Part shown: positions 10,616-20,083 of the stretch, one piece after another
Position numbering within the stretch: the first letter of the stretch is position 1
Layout of the letters: each line of letters begins with the position of its first letter
NCBI GenBank assembly: GCA_017449215.1
Contig: JAFSJY010000022.1
Span: 1-64,000 of the forward strand
DNA: 64,000 bases
Origin: Acholeplasmatales bacterium
Lineage (GTDB): Bacteria; Bacillota_I; Bacilli_A; Acholeplasmatales; Anaeroplasmataceae
Direction: 5' to 3'
The notes under the pieces: model-generated
Database searches by the model: none
Seen by the model: only the letters and a program-made list of their open reading frames with translations
What the model was told of the DNA's origin: nothing
Translations under genes and position numbers: made by a program

Positions 10616-10942
10616 TTATAAAGCGATATAAATTACGCCGTTGTTGCGCTCTTTTTGGACATTATAAAACCTAGGGGCCGATTTTAGAAAGGCGATGTAT
10701 TTCTCACCATAGTCTATATCTCCACCCAATATAAAGGCTTTAATTCTATTGATTTCCTTATATTCAGATAACTTATCTAATATAGCAGTCCTAATCTTAT
10801 GAGTACCACCCTTAGAGCCATATCCAGTAATTAAGCATAATATCTTATCCTTATCTCTTTTAGCTTCTTTTATATATAAATCTAATAGATATAAAGCATC
10901 ATTAACTGTTTCCTTATTTGAATGAATATCCTTAGTTATCAT
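10616..10942 (-). CDS. Small Smr-like domain protein
   Basis: 108 residues. The centre (LITGYGSKGGTHKIRTAI, 37-54) resembles the HGKGTG...LR..V core of Smr (small MutS-related) domains, which are nucleic-acid-binding or nicking modules. The classic HGxG histidine is replaced by GYGSKGG, so nuclease activity is doubtful. It overlaps the 3' end of the aminopeptidase gene by 11 nt and is the last gene of a three-gene operon with that gene and a cytidylate-kinase-like gene. The role is unknown, and the family assignment rests on this motif only. Confidence 0.5.
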   Translation of the reverse strand: MITKDIHSNKETVNDALYLLDLYIKEAKRDKDKILCLITGYGSKGGTHKIRTAILDKLSEYKEINRIKAFILGGDIDYGEKYIAFLKSAPRFYNVQKERNNGVIYIAL

Positions 10943-11972
10943 ATACTACTAATCCTGAATTTTTAAATACAGCCTTCAAATTATCATCCTTATCGTAGAA
11001 TGATATTTCTATTGTTCCATCATCAATAGGTAAATCTATATGATGTTGTGATGAATTTAGCTTTCCTCTTTCCTTCTTCTTTACACCCATATAATAAGAA
11101 TTACCTAATGCTATATGAGTAGATAGGTTTTCATCTAATAATGTATTATAAAATAGAAAGTCAGAATAATATGCAATTCCTAACTCTCCACAATAAAATA
11201 ATGATGGATCATTTAATAGTGAATCTAAGCCTACAGATGATACAATTTCACCATCTATAAAATCAATACTAAATCTTCTTATTATTCTTCCATTAATGTA
11301 GACAGGCTTACTACCCTCTACATGACCTCTTAGGCTTGTTTTAATTGGAGATGTAAATATTTCAAGGCATGGAATATTTGCCTTAAATGGAATTCCATTT
11401 TCAGTTTTAATGAAGCCATCATTAAAAATAAAGCCATCTGTAAATTCCATATATAGATTAGTACCTATAGAGCTTTTAATTCTTGCATATTTAATATCAC
11501 AATTATATAAATCATCAATATGCTTAGATAATGGATTACCACGTAGTGCCATATCAATGATTCTATTTTTTAATTCTAAATATGTTATACCTAATCTTTT
11601 AGCCCAAATCTCATTTTGGTATGCGACCACAGTTCTTTGGCTATGACTAGAATATAAATAATTTCTTACCTTCATAGATTGGGTTTCTAAATAATTTTTA
11701 GATTTAGGCTCTGTGAATGATGATATAACAGATATTCTAACAAATTGAGATTCAATCAATTTGTCATAATAATCATCACCCTTAGCTAAATAATATTCAT
11801 CACATTCATTATTATATGTTATTGAAACATTAACAAAAGAGCGTACCAAAACATCTCTCAATGCCTCAGCAAGCTCTTTACATTCTAGTGGTGTAACAAT
11901 TTCAACACATTGGCCTACACCAAGATTTAAATTTCTAACAATTAATAATGAATAATCAAGTAGACTACTCAA
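10932..11972 (-). CDS. M29-type metalloaminopeptidase (AmpS/aminopeptidase T-like), short form
   Basis: 346 residues, shorter than the usual ~410 of M29 enzymes. The C-terminal metal-ligand region is well preserved: LEIFTSP (Glu), the GELGIAYYSDFLFYNTLLDE stretch (Glu), THIALGN (His) and HHIDLPI (His and Asp). These enzymes are dinuclear metal aminopeptidases of the cytoplasm. The N-terminal domain is divergent (LDYSLLIVRNLNLGVGQ). It overlaps the gene on either side by 8 and 11 nt, so the three genes are translationally coupled. Confidence 0.8.
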   Translation of the reverse strand: MSSLLDYSLLIVRNLNLGVGQCVEIVTPLECKELAEALRDVLVRSFVNVSITYNNECDEYYLAKGDDYYDKLIESQFVRISVISSFTEPKSKNYLETQSMKVRNYLYSSHSQRTVVAYQNEIWAKRLGITYLELKNRIIDMALRGNPLSKHIDDLYNCDIKYARIKSSIGTNLYMEFTDGFIFNDGFIKTENGIPFKANIPCLEIFTSPIKTSLRGHVEGSKPVYINGRIIRRFSIDFIDGEIVSSVGLDSLLNDPSLFYCGELGIAYYSDFLFYNTLLDENLSTHIALGNSYYMGVKKKERGKLNSSQHHIDLPIDDGTIEISFYDKDDNLKAVFKNSGLVVYDN

Positions 11973-12561
11973 GATTAAATCTTTCCTTTACATATTGAAC
12001 AATTAAATTAACACATTGCTCAATTCCTAGCTTAGAGTTAATACACATATCATAATTAGCAGCCTTACCCCAATCTAAATCAGTATAGTAATTATAATAT
12101 GATCTTCTCTTCTTATCCTTCTTAGAAATTGTACTAATTGCCTTTTCTGGCTTTACACCATAATAATCAGTTACTCTCTTTACCTTTTCATCCATAGGTG
12201 CGCATACAAAAATACTAACTAGATTTTCGTTATCCTTTAACACATAATCAGCACATCTACCAACAATGACGCATGATTCATTTTCAGCAATTCTCTTAAT
12301 TGCGTCAAATTGTGCTAAAAATACCTTTTGTGATAAGCTCATATCATAGCTATACATACCAGCAACACTAAAGAAACCATCAGTCTTTTCATCATATGTT
12401 TCTAAGATTGCAGGAGATAAGCCAGATTCCTTACAAGCCTCAGTGATTAGCTCATTATCATAAAAAGCAATGCCTAATCTTTCAGCTACTAATTTAGCAA
12501 TAAATCTTCCTCCGCTTCCGTATTCTCTACCAACAGTAATTACATATTTCATATCAATCAT
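11965..12561 (-). CDS. Cytidylate kinase-like family protein
   Basis: 198 residues of the cytidylate kinase-like family (PF13189-type). The nucleotide-binding loop is GREYGSGGRFIA (11-22), followed by LVAERLGIAFYDNELI, VIVGRCADYVL and the lid-like RRSYYNYYTDLDWG. Family members bind ATP and a nucleotide or similar substrate, but few have a proven substrate, so calling it Cmk is not justified. It is the first gene of the operon with the aminopeptidase and Smr-like genes. The start could be ATG 12561 or ATG 12552; a GGAAGG site favours 12561. A -10 TATAAT lies at 12579-12584 with no clear -35. Confidence 0.85.
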   Translation of the reverse strand: MIDMKYVITVGREYGSGGRFIAKLVAERLGIAFYDNELITEACKESGLSPAILETYDEKTDGFFSVAGMYSYDMSLSQKVFLAQFDAIKRIAENESCVIVGRCADYVLKDNENLVSIFVCAPMDEKVKRVTDYYGVKPEKAISTISKKDKKRRSYYNYYTDLDWGKAANYDMCINSKLGIEQCVNLIVQYVKERFNLE

Positions 12562-12628
12562 CGTCCTTCCTTTTTATAATTATAGCATATAATTATTAAT
12601 TTTAAATATAAATATAAAACTTTTGTCC

Positions 12629-13501
12629 CTAAACAGTCTTATTATCCTGTTTTTTTGGATTAATATAATATTTTTGGATTATCATTATTAATCCCTCAAT
12701 TAATATTAATGTACCAGCTACTAAACCACCTATTAGCTCATACACTAATGCCTTTTTATAATCATCAGAAAACTGATTTAATAAAGAAACCATAAGTACA
12801 TACATAGAAAAGATAGCACCTGATAATTTAATTAGGAAATATCTTTTTCTTATTTTATTATTTTTATTATTAATCTTAGCCGCTCTAATAAATGAATATA
12901 TCGCAGTAATTAAAGCGTAGAATGCATAAAATGCATATGCATATACTAGGAAGCTATATTTATTGAATGTACCTTCCTCACCCATAATTAATATTGAACA
13001 GGATAAAATTAAGATAGATGAGAATACTAAATGGACAATAATACATACATCTATTTTATCCTTCTTTTCATTAAAACTATTTGTATTTAATATTAAATAT
13101 ATTTTTATTAGGGCAATAGAAATATATATTTCTTCCATAAATATATAAAATATAGAGTTCGCAAAGAATATCATAAAATGAGAGAATATTGCATATAGGA
13201 AGGCATATGCTGCGCTAAATACATTAGCTATAAATACTCTAAATACACTATCAGTCTTCCACTTTTCAATTAATGATGTTTCTTTTTTGATTTCCTTTAA
13301 ATATCTTTTTAATAAATATAAATATCCAACAATTATATAAACAAAATAAATTAATACAACAACCGAAAAGCCAATTAAAAAGCCTAATCTATAATCTTCA
13401 TTTATTTTTACTGTAATAGCCGATAAAATAAATGAAAGAATTATAAATAGAATCGTATGGGTCATTATTAATTTATTGTTATACTTAATATATTTCAACA
13501 T
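12629..13501 (-). CDS. Polytopic membrane protein, unknown function
   Basis: 290 residues, mostly hydrophobic, with about eight predicted transmembrane segments (around 13-31, 40-66, 89-115, 117-138, 152-172, 183-207, 226-245 and 254-276). A charged loop (KKETSLIEKWKTD) follows the second segment and the C-terminus is basic. I recognise no transporter or enzyme motif. It stands alone with its own promoter, divergent from uppS. Confidence 0.8.
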   Translation of the reverse strand: MLKYIKYNNKLIMTHTILFIILSFILSAITVKINEDYRLGFLIGFSVVVLIYFVYIIVGYLYLLKRYLKEIKKETSLIEKWKTDSVFRVFIANVFSAAYAFLYAIFSHFMIFFANSIFYIFMEEIYISIALIKIYLILNTNSFNEKKDKIDVCIIVHLVFSSILILSCSILIMGEEGTFNKYSFLVYAYAFYAFYALITAIYSFIRAAKINNKNNKIRKRYFLIKLSGAIFSMYVLMVSLLNQFSDDYKKALVYELIGGLVAGTLILIEGLIMIIQKYYINPKKQDNKTV

Positions 13502-13525
13502 AAATTTTGCCCTCTATATAATATC

Positions 13526-13555
13526 ATTATATAACAAATAATATTTAATTAACAA
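13526..13555 (-). promoter_or_regulatory. Promoter of the 290-aa membrane protein gene
   Basis: On the minus strand, -35 TTGTTA (13550-13555), an 18-bp spacer and -10 TATAAT (13526-13531). Confidence 0.6.
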
Positions 13556-13565
13556 ATCATTATGG

Positions 13566-13571
13566 TATAAT
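13566..13571 (+). promoter_or_regulatory. -10 box for uppS-ispH
   Basis: TATAAT 25 nt before the uppS ATG on the plus strand. The -35 (near ATTTAA at 13543) is poor. Confidence 0.5.
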
Positions 13572-13595
13572 CTAGGTAGAAACGAGGAATTAGAA

Positions 13596-14327
13596 ATGAA
13601 AGATTTAGATAATACAAGAATTCCAGCCCACGTGGCAATTATTTGTGATGGAAATGGTAGATGGGCTAAAAAGCGTGGATTGCCTAGAACATTTGGACAT
13701 CGTAAGGGTGGATTTAATATAAAAGATATTGCAAGAAGCTGTGATAAGCTAGGTATTAAGGCTGTAACATTCTTCTGCTTCTCAACAGAGAATTGGAATA
13801 GACCTGAATCTGAGGTTAAATATTTAATGACAGCTCCTTTAAGATTTATAAAGAGATTCTATAAGGATATCGTTAATGGTAATGGTCAAATAAGATTAAT
13901 TGGAAGACGAGATAGATTACCAAAGGAATTCCTAGATACATTTGATAAGCTAACAGAGGAAACTAAGAATCATAAGGGTGTAATAGTTAATCTATGCGTT
14001 GATTATGGTTCTTATGATGAAATCACTACTGCTGTTAAGAAAATAGCAACTATGTATAAGAATGATGAAATTAAGCTAGATGATATAACACCAAAGCTAA
14101 TTGAAAATAATTTATTTACAAAGGATTTACCTCCACTAGATTTACTAATTAGAACTTCTGGTGAGGTTAGAATATCTAATTTTTTATTATGGCAGCTAGG
14201 ATATGCTGAATTATATTTTACAGATGTATTATGGCCAGACTTCAATGAAAAGGAATTAATAAAAGCAATTATAGATTACCAAGGTCGAGATAGAAGATTT
14301 GGTGGTATCAAAAATGATAATAAATAG
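13596..14327 (+). CDS. uppS: Isoprenyl (undecaprenyl diphosphate) synthase
   Basis: 243 residues, a cis-prenyltransferase that builds the C55 lipid carrier for cell-wall synthesis. The catalytic Asp is D18 in HVAIICDGNGRWAKK, where a Cys replaces the usual Met before it. Other signatures are STENW (63-67), RTSGEVRISNFLLWQ and the final RDRRFGG. An ACGAGGAAT site precedes the ATG. It overlaps ispH by 14 nt, so the two isoprenoid genes are coupled. Confidence 0.95.
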   Translation: MKDLDNTRIPAHVAIICDGNGRWAKKRGLPRTFGHRKGGFNIKDIARSCDKLGIKAVTFFCFSTENWNRPESEVKYLMTAPLRFIKRFYKDIVNGNGQIRLIGRRDRLPKEFLDTFDKLTEETKNHKGVIVNLCVDYGSYDEITTAVKKIATMYKNDEIKLDDITPKLIENNLFTKDLPPLDLLIRTSGEVRISNFLLWQLGYAELYFTDVLWPDFNEKELIKAIIDYQGRDRRFGGIKNDNK

Positions 14328-15168
14328 GATTGAACCACAAGGATATTGCCAGGGTGTAACTAATGCCTTAAGGATTATTAATGAGGCATTAAAATCAAAT
14401 AATAATATTTATTCATTAGGCTCTATTATTCATAATGATCATGTAATAAATGATTTAAAGGAAAAGGGCGTTACTACTATTGAGGAAAAGGGTAAATCTC
14501 GATTAGAGCTATTAGATAAAATAAATAGTGGTACTGTAGTATTTTCAGCTCATGGTGTTTCTCCTTTAGTTTATGAAAAGGCAAAGAATAAAGGATTAAA
14601 TATAATAGATGCGACATGTCCTATGGTTCATTTAGTTCATAAGAAAATGAATGAGCATTTAAGCTTAGGCTTTGATTGTATCTATATTGGAGCTAAGGGT
14701 CATCCTGAATGTGAGGGTGTACTTGGTATATCAGATAAAATACATTTTATTTCTAATATAGATGATATTAAATTATTAAATATTAATAATGATAAAATCT
14801 ATGTAACTAATCAAACTACATTATCTATTTATGATATTCTGGATTTATTTAATGAATTAAAGAATAAATATCCTAATATCAAAATAGATGATAAGATTTG
14901 TAATGCCACAACAATTAGACAAAAAGCCTTAGCTAATCAGCCTAAATGTGATTTATGTATAATTGTTGGAGATAAAAAAAGCTCTAATTCATTAAAGCTT
15001 TTTAAGGTATCTACTCTAATAGCAAAGGTAAATACAATATTCGTAGATAATGTTAATTCATTAAATAAGGATATGTTTAATGGAATTAATGTAGTTAATA
15101 TTTCAAGTGGTGCTTCTACTCCTTCAATCCTAGTAGATGAAATAATTGAATACTTAAAGACATTATAA
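14314..15168 (+). CDS. ispH: 4-hydroxy-3-methylbut-2-enyl diphosphate reductase
   Basis: 284 residues from the ATG at 14314, chosen over an in-frame TTG 15 nt upstream because it puts the first cluster cysteine at position 12. All [4Fe-4S] ligands are present (C12, C102, C196), with the substrate-pocket residues H40, H80, H130, E132 and the TNQTT segment. IspH makes IPP and DMAPP in the last MEP step. It is translationally coupled to uppS and faces dxs, the first MEP enzyme, across a shared terminator. The full MEP pathway is implied to exist elsewhere. Confidence 0.95.
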   Translation: MIINRIEPQGYCQGVTNALRIINEALKSNNNIYSLGSIIHNDHVINDLKEKGVTTIEEKGKSRLELLDKINSGTVVFSAHGVSPLVYEKAKNKGLNIIDATCPMVHLVHKKMNEHLSLGFDCIYIGAKGHPECEGVLGISDKIHFISNIDDIKLLNINNDKIYVTNQTTLSIYDILDLFNELKNKYPNIKIDDKICNATTIRQKALANQPKCDLCIIVGDKKSSNSLKLFKVSTLIAKVNTIFVDNVNSLNKDMFNGINVVNISSGASTPSILVDEIIEYLKTL

Positions 15169-15193
15169 AAGAGCGACCGAGTCGCTCTTTTTA
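15167..15193. terminator. Bidirectional terminator between ispH and dxs
   Basis: AAAAGAGCGAC (15167-15177), loop CGA and GTCGCTCTTTTT (15181-15192) form a GC-rich stem with T runs on both strands. It overlaps the ispH stop and the dxs end. Confidence 0.92.
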
Positions 15194-17020
15194 CATTTTC
15201 TCTTTAATTGTTTCTAATAATTCGTTATCAGATAATCCAAAATGAGCATAAACATCATTTAATGAACCATGAGGAATTAATGTTTCTGAATCAAATGTAT
15301 GCTTATATACCTTTGATTTAAAATTATTTATTTCCTTATATTCTAATACCTTATGGTACAGGGTACCACTTGATACAGCTTGTTCAAATACGATAATTGG
15401 TAATTCATTATTAAATACATTATTTAATGTTTTTTCATCAATTGGCTTTATTGATTTACAATCATAAACATTAATATCTAAATTATTATCTAAAGCTATT
15501 TTATTGATTCTTTCAATATCAGAGCCATAGCCTAAAACATTTAGCTTATTACCTGATTTTAATAATTCCCAATCTAGTGTTGTATTATATGTATAATCTA
15601 ATGATTTAACACATTCTGATTTTCTTGGATATCTTACTACAATTGGATGTTTAGATGTAAAAGCATAATTAAATAATCCAATTAGCTCCTGTTCATTTCT
15701 TGGCATTGTAATAATGATATTAGGCATTAGTGAGAACATAGCTACATCATAGATACCCTGATGTGTAATTCCATCCTCTCCTACTATACCAGCTCTATCA
15801 ATACCAATAATAACAGGTAAATCCTGACGACATATGTCATTTAGGAATTCATCAAATGCTCGTTGAGCAAATGTTGAATACATTAATAAAACAACCTTTT
15901 TATTATTTAAGGCTACACCAGCACTCATTACTGTCGCGTGCTCTTCTGCGATACCAACATCAAAGATATCCTTAGGATATTTGGCTTGAAAGTCTTGAAG
16001 CTTCGCACCAGCTATCATGGCAGGTGTAATAACAATAAAATCATTGTACTTTTTCTTTTCAATTAAATAATTTGAAACTGCTTGGCTATAGCCAATGCCA
16101 TTACATTTCTTTAATGGTTCTCCTGTTTTAGGATCAAATGGTGATACTCCATGGAAATCACCATTCTTATCCTCCTCACTCAACTTATAGCCCTTACCCT
16201 TAATTGTATTTAGGTGTAATACTACTGGAGAATCAGTATGAGTCTTTATTCTTTCAAATAATTTAATTAATGTTTTAATGTTATTTCCATCATATGGTCC
16301 ATAATAATCAAAGCCCATATCCTCAAACATGTTATCATACTGGATTAAGGCCTTTAGGCTTCGTTTTACTCTATGGAACATTCTAACTACTACCTTTGGT
16401 AGAATATGGATTAATAAGGCTTTAAATCCACGATAAAAGCGAGTACTTCTCATTCTAGAGAACATCTTTGAAAATGCACCTACAGACTTAGAAATACCCA
16501 TCTTATTATCATTTAGGATAATAATAGCTCTTTTATCTCTCTTTTCACCAATATAATTTAAGCCCTCGATTGCTATACCATTAGTAATTGATGAATCACC
16601 AATTACTGTAATAATCTTTTCATCACTAGGATTATTTGTTAGCATACCTGCCATAGCTGAAATTGATGTTGAAGAATGCCCTGATTCCCAGATGTCATAT
16701 TTAGATTCAGTTTTTGAAATATATCCTGACAAGCCACCATATTGTCTTAATGTTTTAAAATCCTTAGCTCTTCCTGTTAGGATTTTATGTACATATGATT
16801 GATGACCTACATCAAATAGGAATTTATCCTTTTCAGGGTCAAATACATAATACATAGCTATAGTAATTTCAACAACACCAAGATTACTAGATAAGTGTCC
16901 TCCTGTTTTAGAAATATTATCTATTAGGAATTGTCTAATATCCTCTGCTAGAGCATTCAATTCTTTAATAGATAATTTCTTTATAAAGGAAGGGTCAGTG
17001 ATAGATTCTAAATCGAACAT
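15191..17020 (-). CDS. dxs: 1-deoxy-D-xylulose-5-phosphate synthase
   Basis: 609 residues, a little short of the ~620 usual. It is the ThDP enzyme that joins pyruvate and glyceraldehyde-3-phosphate as the first MEP step. Motifs are H42 in KTGGHLSSNLGVVE, the ThDP/Mg site GDSS (141-144) followed by DNKMGIS, and the catalytic Glu segment DVGIAEEHATVMSAG. GDSSITNG in place of GDGALTGG is a variant also seen in other lineages. It begins 79 nt after pyrE and may share readthrough from the pyr operon; the gap holds only a 10-bp inverted repeat. Confidence 0.95.
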   Translation of the reverse strand: MFDLESITDPSFIKKLSIKELNALAEDIRQFLIDNISKTGGHLSSNLGVVEITIAMYYVFDPEKDKFLFDVGHQSYVHKILTGRAKDFKTLRQYGGLSGYISKTESKYDIWESGHSSTSISAMAGMLTNNPSDEKIITVIGDSSITNGIAIEGLNYIGEKRDKRAIIILNDNKMGISKSVGAFSKMFSRMRSTRFYRGFKALLIHILPKVVVRMFHRVKRSLKALIQYDNMFEDMGFDYYGPYDGNNIKTLIKLFERIKTHTDSPVVLHLNTIKGKGYKLSEEDKNGDFHGVSPFDPKTGEPLKKCNGIGYSQAVSNYLIEKKKYNDFIVITPAMIAGAKLQDFQAKYPKDIFDVGIAEEHATVMSAGVALNNKKVVLLMYSTFAQRAFDEFLNDICRQDLPVIIGIDRAGIVGEDGITHQGIYDVAMFSLMPNIIITMPRNEQELIGLFNYAFTSKHPIVVRYPRKSECVKSLDYTYNTTLDWELLKSGNKLNVLGYGSDIERINKIALDNNLDINVYDCKSIKPIDEKTLNNVFNNELPIIVFEQAVSSGTLYHKVLEYKEINNFKSKVYKHTFDSETLIPHGSLNDVYAHFGLSDNELLETIKEKM

Positions 17021-17033
17021 TTTATCACCATTT

Positions 17034-17070
17034 CATTTTAATTTACTTAATCTCTACTGTAATTAAAATG
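17034..17070. repeat. Inverted repeat in the pyrE-dxs gap
   Basis: CATTTTAATT (17034-17043) and AATTAAAATG (17061-17070) flank a 17-nt loop. There is no T tract, so this is not a terminator; it is a possible mRNA hairpin or operator before dxs. Confidence 0.4.
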
Positions 17071-17099
17071 CATATAATTTAATACTTTAATAACAATAT

Positions 17100-17747
17100 T
17101 TAAGCTTCCATCCAAGAAGGATCACTTGGATTAGATTGGAATTTTAATACCTTTTTAATATCAGATTCTGAAATGTACTTTTCTTGTGCAGCTACATTAA
17201 CTAATGTTTCAAAGTTAGATAATGAATGATTTTCGCAATTTGCAGCGGCTAATCTTTCAACACCCTTCTTTAAGCCATAAGTGAAGATTGATACGATACC
17301 TAATACGTTCGCACCAGCTTCCTTTAATACATCAACAACCTCTAAAGATGAGCCAGCTGTAGAAATTAAATCCTCAACAACTACAACCTTCTTGCCCTCT
17401 GGTACGATACCTTCGATTTGGTTTCCTCTACCATGGTCCTTAGCTCCACCTCTTACATAGCCCATAGGTAAGCCTAGGATTTCAGCTACCATAGCTGCGT
17501 GAGCGATACCTGCAGTTGAAGTACCTTCGATTACCTCAACATCTGGATAATACTTCTTAATAGTATCAGCTAAGCCTTGCTCAACTACCTTTCTTACATC
17601 TGGATATGATAATGTTAATCTATTATCACAATAAATTGGTGACTTAATACCAGATGCCCAAGTAAATGGATCATTTGGCTTTAAGAATACAGCCTTAATC
17701 TTTAATAAATTCTTTGCAACCTCAATTGCTAATTCCTTTTCATTCAT
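17100..17747 (-). CDS. pyrE: Orotate phosphoribosyltransferase
   Basis: 215 residues. The PRPP-binding motif is VVVVEDLISTAGSSLEVV, and the N-terminal KPNDPFTWASGIKSPIYCDNR is typical of PyrE. It adds ribose-phosphate to orotate to make OMP. It is last in the pyr operon, 1 nt after pyrF. Confidence 0.97.
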   Translation of the reverse strand: MNEKELAIEVAKNLLKIKAVFLKPNDPFTWASGIKSPIYCDNRLTLSYPDVRKVVEQGLADTIKKYYPDVEVIEGTSTAGIAHAAMVAEILGLPMGYVRGGAKDHGRGNQIEGIVPEGKKVVVVEDLISTAGSSLEVVDVLKEAGANVLGIVSIFTYGLKKGVERLAAANCENHSLSNFETLVNVAAQEKYISESDIKKVLKFQSNPSDPSWMEA

Positions 17748-17748
17748 T

Positions 17749-18435
17749 TTAACAAAACTCCTTTACACATCTCTTATATGCAGCTACTGGATCCTCTGCC
17801 TTAGTAATACTTCTACCTACAACAATATATGTCGAGCCTAATTCCTTTGCAAGTGCTGGTGTTGCAACTCTCTTTTGGTCATCTACTGAATTATCAGCAA
17901 ATCTAATACCAGGAGTTACAGATAATAATCCAAGCTCCTTAATAATAGGTGCCTCAAGTGCACTACATACAACACCATCTAAGCCTGCAGCCTTAGCATT
18001 TAAAGCATATTGCTTAACTACATCTGCAAGGTTTTCCTTGATTAATAATTCATTCTCTAATGTTTCTTGAGAAATTGAAGTTAATTGGGTAACAGCAATA
18101 AGCTTAGTCTTCTTACCAGACTCTGTAGCGTCTAAGCCACGTCTTGCTGCCTCCATCATCTTAATACCACCTGCAGCGTGAACATTAGTGATTTCAACAC
18201 CAAGCTCACCTAAATTTCTCATTGCAGATTCAACAGTATTTGGAATATCATGACACTTTAAATCTAAGAAAATCTTAAATCCCTTTGCGTGTAAATCCTT
18301 AACTAATTGTGGTCCTTCCTTATAGAAGATTTCCATACCTACCTTTAAGTATGGATTTAAGCCATCAAACGGCTTTAAGAATTCATATAAGTCTTCCTTG
18401 TTCTTAAAATCACAAGCTATAATAACGTCTCTCAT
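17749..18435 (-). CDS. pyrF: Orotidine 5'-phosphate decarboxylase
   Basis: 228 residues of the standard TIM-barrel decarboxylase that converts OMP to UMP. The catalytic charge network is visible in FLDLKCHDIPNT, and the phosphate-binding end is VTPGIRF...VVGRSITKAEDP. It sits between pyrD and pyrE, 1 nt from each. Confidence 0.97.
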   Translation of the reverse strand: MRDVIIACDFKNKEDLYEFLKPFDGLNPYLKVGMEIFYKEGPQLVKDLHAKGFKIFLDLKCHDIPNTVESAMRNLGELGVEITNVHAAGGIKMMEAARRGLDATESGKKTKLIAVTQLTSISQETLENELLIKENLADVVKQYALNAKAAGLDGVVCSALEAPIIKELGLLSVTPGIRFADNSVDDQKRVATPALAKELGSTYIVVGRSITKAEDPVAAYKRCVKEFC

Positions 18436-18436
18436 C

Positions 18437-19348
18437 TTACTTTGCCTTTCCTATAATTGTTTTTAAATCTTCAATATTAAATTCATTCATTACTCTAGGT
18501 AAATCATTGATAATATCTCTACATGCATATGGATTTACTAAATTCTCAGAGCCAATCATAACTAGTGAAGCACCAGCCATCATCATTTCTAATACCTCAT
18601 ATGCATTTGATATACCACCCATACCAATTACAGGAATTGATACTGCATGTGATACCTCATATACCATTCTAAGTGCGACAGGGAAAATACCAGGTCCTGA
18701 ATATCCACCCTTCTTAACTGCGATAATAGGTTGACCAGTTCTTAAGCTTATTCTCATACCTACTAAGGTATTAATTAGGCTTATAGCATCCGCACCAGCC
18801 TCTTCTACAGCCTTAGCCATTTTAACAATGTCAGTTACATTTGGAGATAGCTTTACGATAATAGGCTTATTCTTACAAGCCTTCTTTACAGCCTTTACTA
18901 ATGTATAAGCAGTATCAGGGTCAACACCAAATGCCATACCTCCACCCTCAACATTAGGGCAAGAGATATTTAATTCAATTGCGAAAACCTTATCACATTT
19001 AGCTAATCGTTTGCATGTTTCAACATATTCATATTGTGAATGTCCACCAACATTTGCGATTATTTGGTCACTATAAACCTTATCTAGCTTAGGTAACTCC
19101 TCTGAGATAACCTTATCTACACCAGGATTTTGAAGACCAATTGAATTAATTAATCCAGCTGGACATTCTGCAATTCTTGGTAATGGGTTACCATATCTTG
19201 GAGCTAATGTAGTACCTTTACAAGATATAGAGCCTAAGATATTAATATCATATAATTCAGCAAATTCATAACCAAATCCAAATGTACCAGATGCAGGAAT
19301 AATTGGATTTTTAAATTCCTTACCTAAAAAGTTAATTTTAGTATTCAT
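18437..19348 (-). CDS. pyrD: Dihydroorotate dehydrogenase, type 1B catalytic subunit
   Basis: 303 residues, FMN TIM barrel. The active-site loop is ELNISCPNVEGGG, with the catalytic Cys in SCPN and the FMN phosphate site in IPVIGMGGISNAYEVLEMM. The adjacent pyrK identifies it as the NAD-dependent heterotetrameric PyrDB type. Its ATG overlaps the pyrK stop as TAATG. Confidence 0.97.
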   Translation of the reverse strand: MNTKINFLGKEFKNPIIPASGTFGFGYEFAELYDINILGSISCKGTTLAPRYGNPLPRIAECPAGLINSIGLQNPGVDKVISEELPKLDKVYSDQIIANVGGHSQYEYVETCKRLAKCDKVFAIELNISCPNVEGGGMAFGVDPDTAYTLVKAVKKACKNKPIIVKLSPNVTDIVKMAKAVEEAGADAISLINTLVGMRISLRTGQPIIAVKKGGYSGPGIFPVALRMVYEVSHAVSIPVIGMGGISNAYEVLEMMMAGASLVMIGSENLVNPYACRDIINDLPRVMNEFNIEDLKTIIGKAK

Positions 19349-20076
19349 TAAAATTCCACCTCACTCGCATTAAATACTGGACCATCCTTACATACTCTCT
19401 TTGGTCCATTAGTTGTCTTAATTGAGCAACCCATACAAGCACCAAAGCCACAGCCCATTCTAGCCTCTAATGAAACCTCTCCATTAGGGAATTCATGAGC
19501 TAATGCCTCAAGCATTCTATATGGTCCACAAGAATAATAATAATCAATACTTAAATTATCATTCTTAATTAAATCAATTACAGTACCCTTAAAGCCATAA
19601 GAACCATCATCAGTACAAACATGTAAATCAGTTAATTCTGAAAGCTTATCTAATAATACTAAATCATCCTTACTTCTAGCACCATAAATCATTTGAGGCT
19701 TAATACCCTTTTCATTATACATTCTAATTACTGAAAACATTGGAGCAACTCCAATACCACCAGCAATTAATGTTGGCTTATTTGTTTTATCTAAGTTAAA
19801 GCCTTGGCCTAAACCAACTAAACAGTTAAGCTTAGAGCCAACCTCTAATACTGTCATATCCTTAGTACCTAGACCAATAACCTTAAATAAAATATCAACA
19901 TAGCCAGGACCAAAATCAGATACAGATATTGGTCTTCTTAAATAGTGAGAAGGTAAAGTTATATTAATGAACTCACCACAGTTCTTAATCTCGCTTACAT
20001 CTCCCTCAAGTCTCATAAGATAAATATCTTTAGATACCTTTTCGTTTTTTGTAATTGTTAACTCTACTTCTTTCAT
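19348..20076 (-). CDS. pyrK: Dihydroorotate dehydrogenase electron transfer subunit
   Basis: 242 residues. An FAD/NAD-binding ferredoxin-reductase fold (LRRPISVSDF for FAD, GGIGVAPMFSVIRMY for NAD) is followed by a C-terminal [2Fe-2S] site in MGCGFGACMGCSIKT and RVCKDGPVF. It passes electrons from PyrD to NAD. It is coupled to pyrD by a shared TAATG and lies 7 nt after carB. Confidence 0.97.
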   Translation of the reverse strand: MKEVELTITKNEKVSKDIYLMRLEGDVSEIKNCGEFINITLPSHYLRRPISVSDFGPGYVDILFKVIGLGTKDMTVLEVGSKLNCLVGLGQGFNLDKTNKPTLIAGGIGVAPMFSVIRMYNEKGIKPQMIYGARSKDDLVLLDKLSELTDLHVCTDDGSYGFKGTVIDLIKNDNLSIDYYYSCGPYRMLEALAHEFPNGEVSLEARMGCGFGACMGCSIKTTNGPKRVCKDGPVFNASEVEF

Positions 20077-20083
20077 TTATTAT

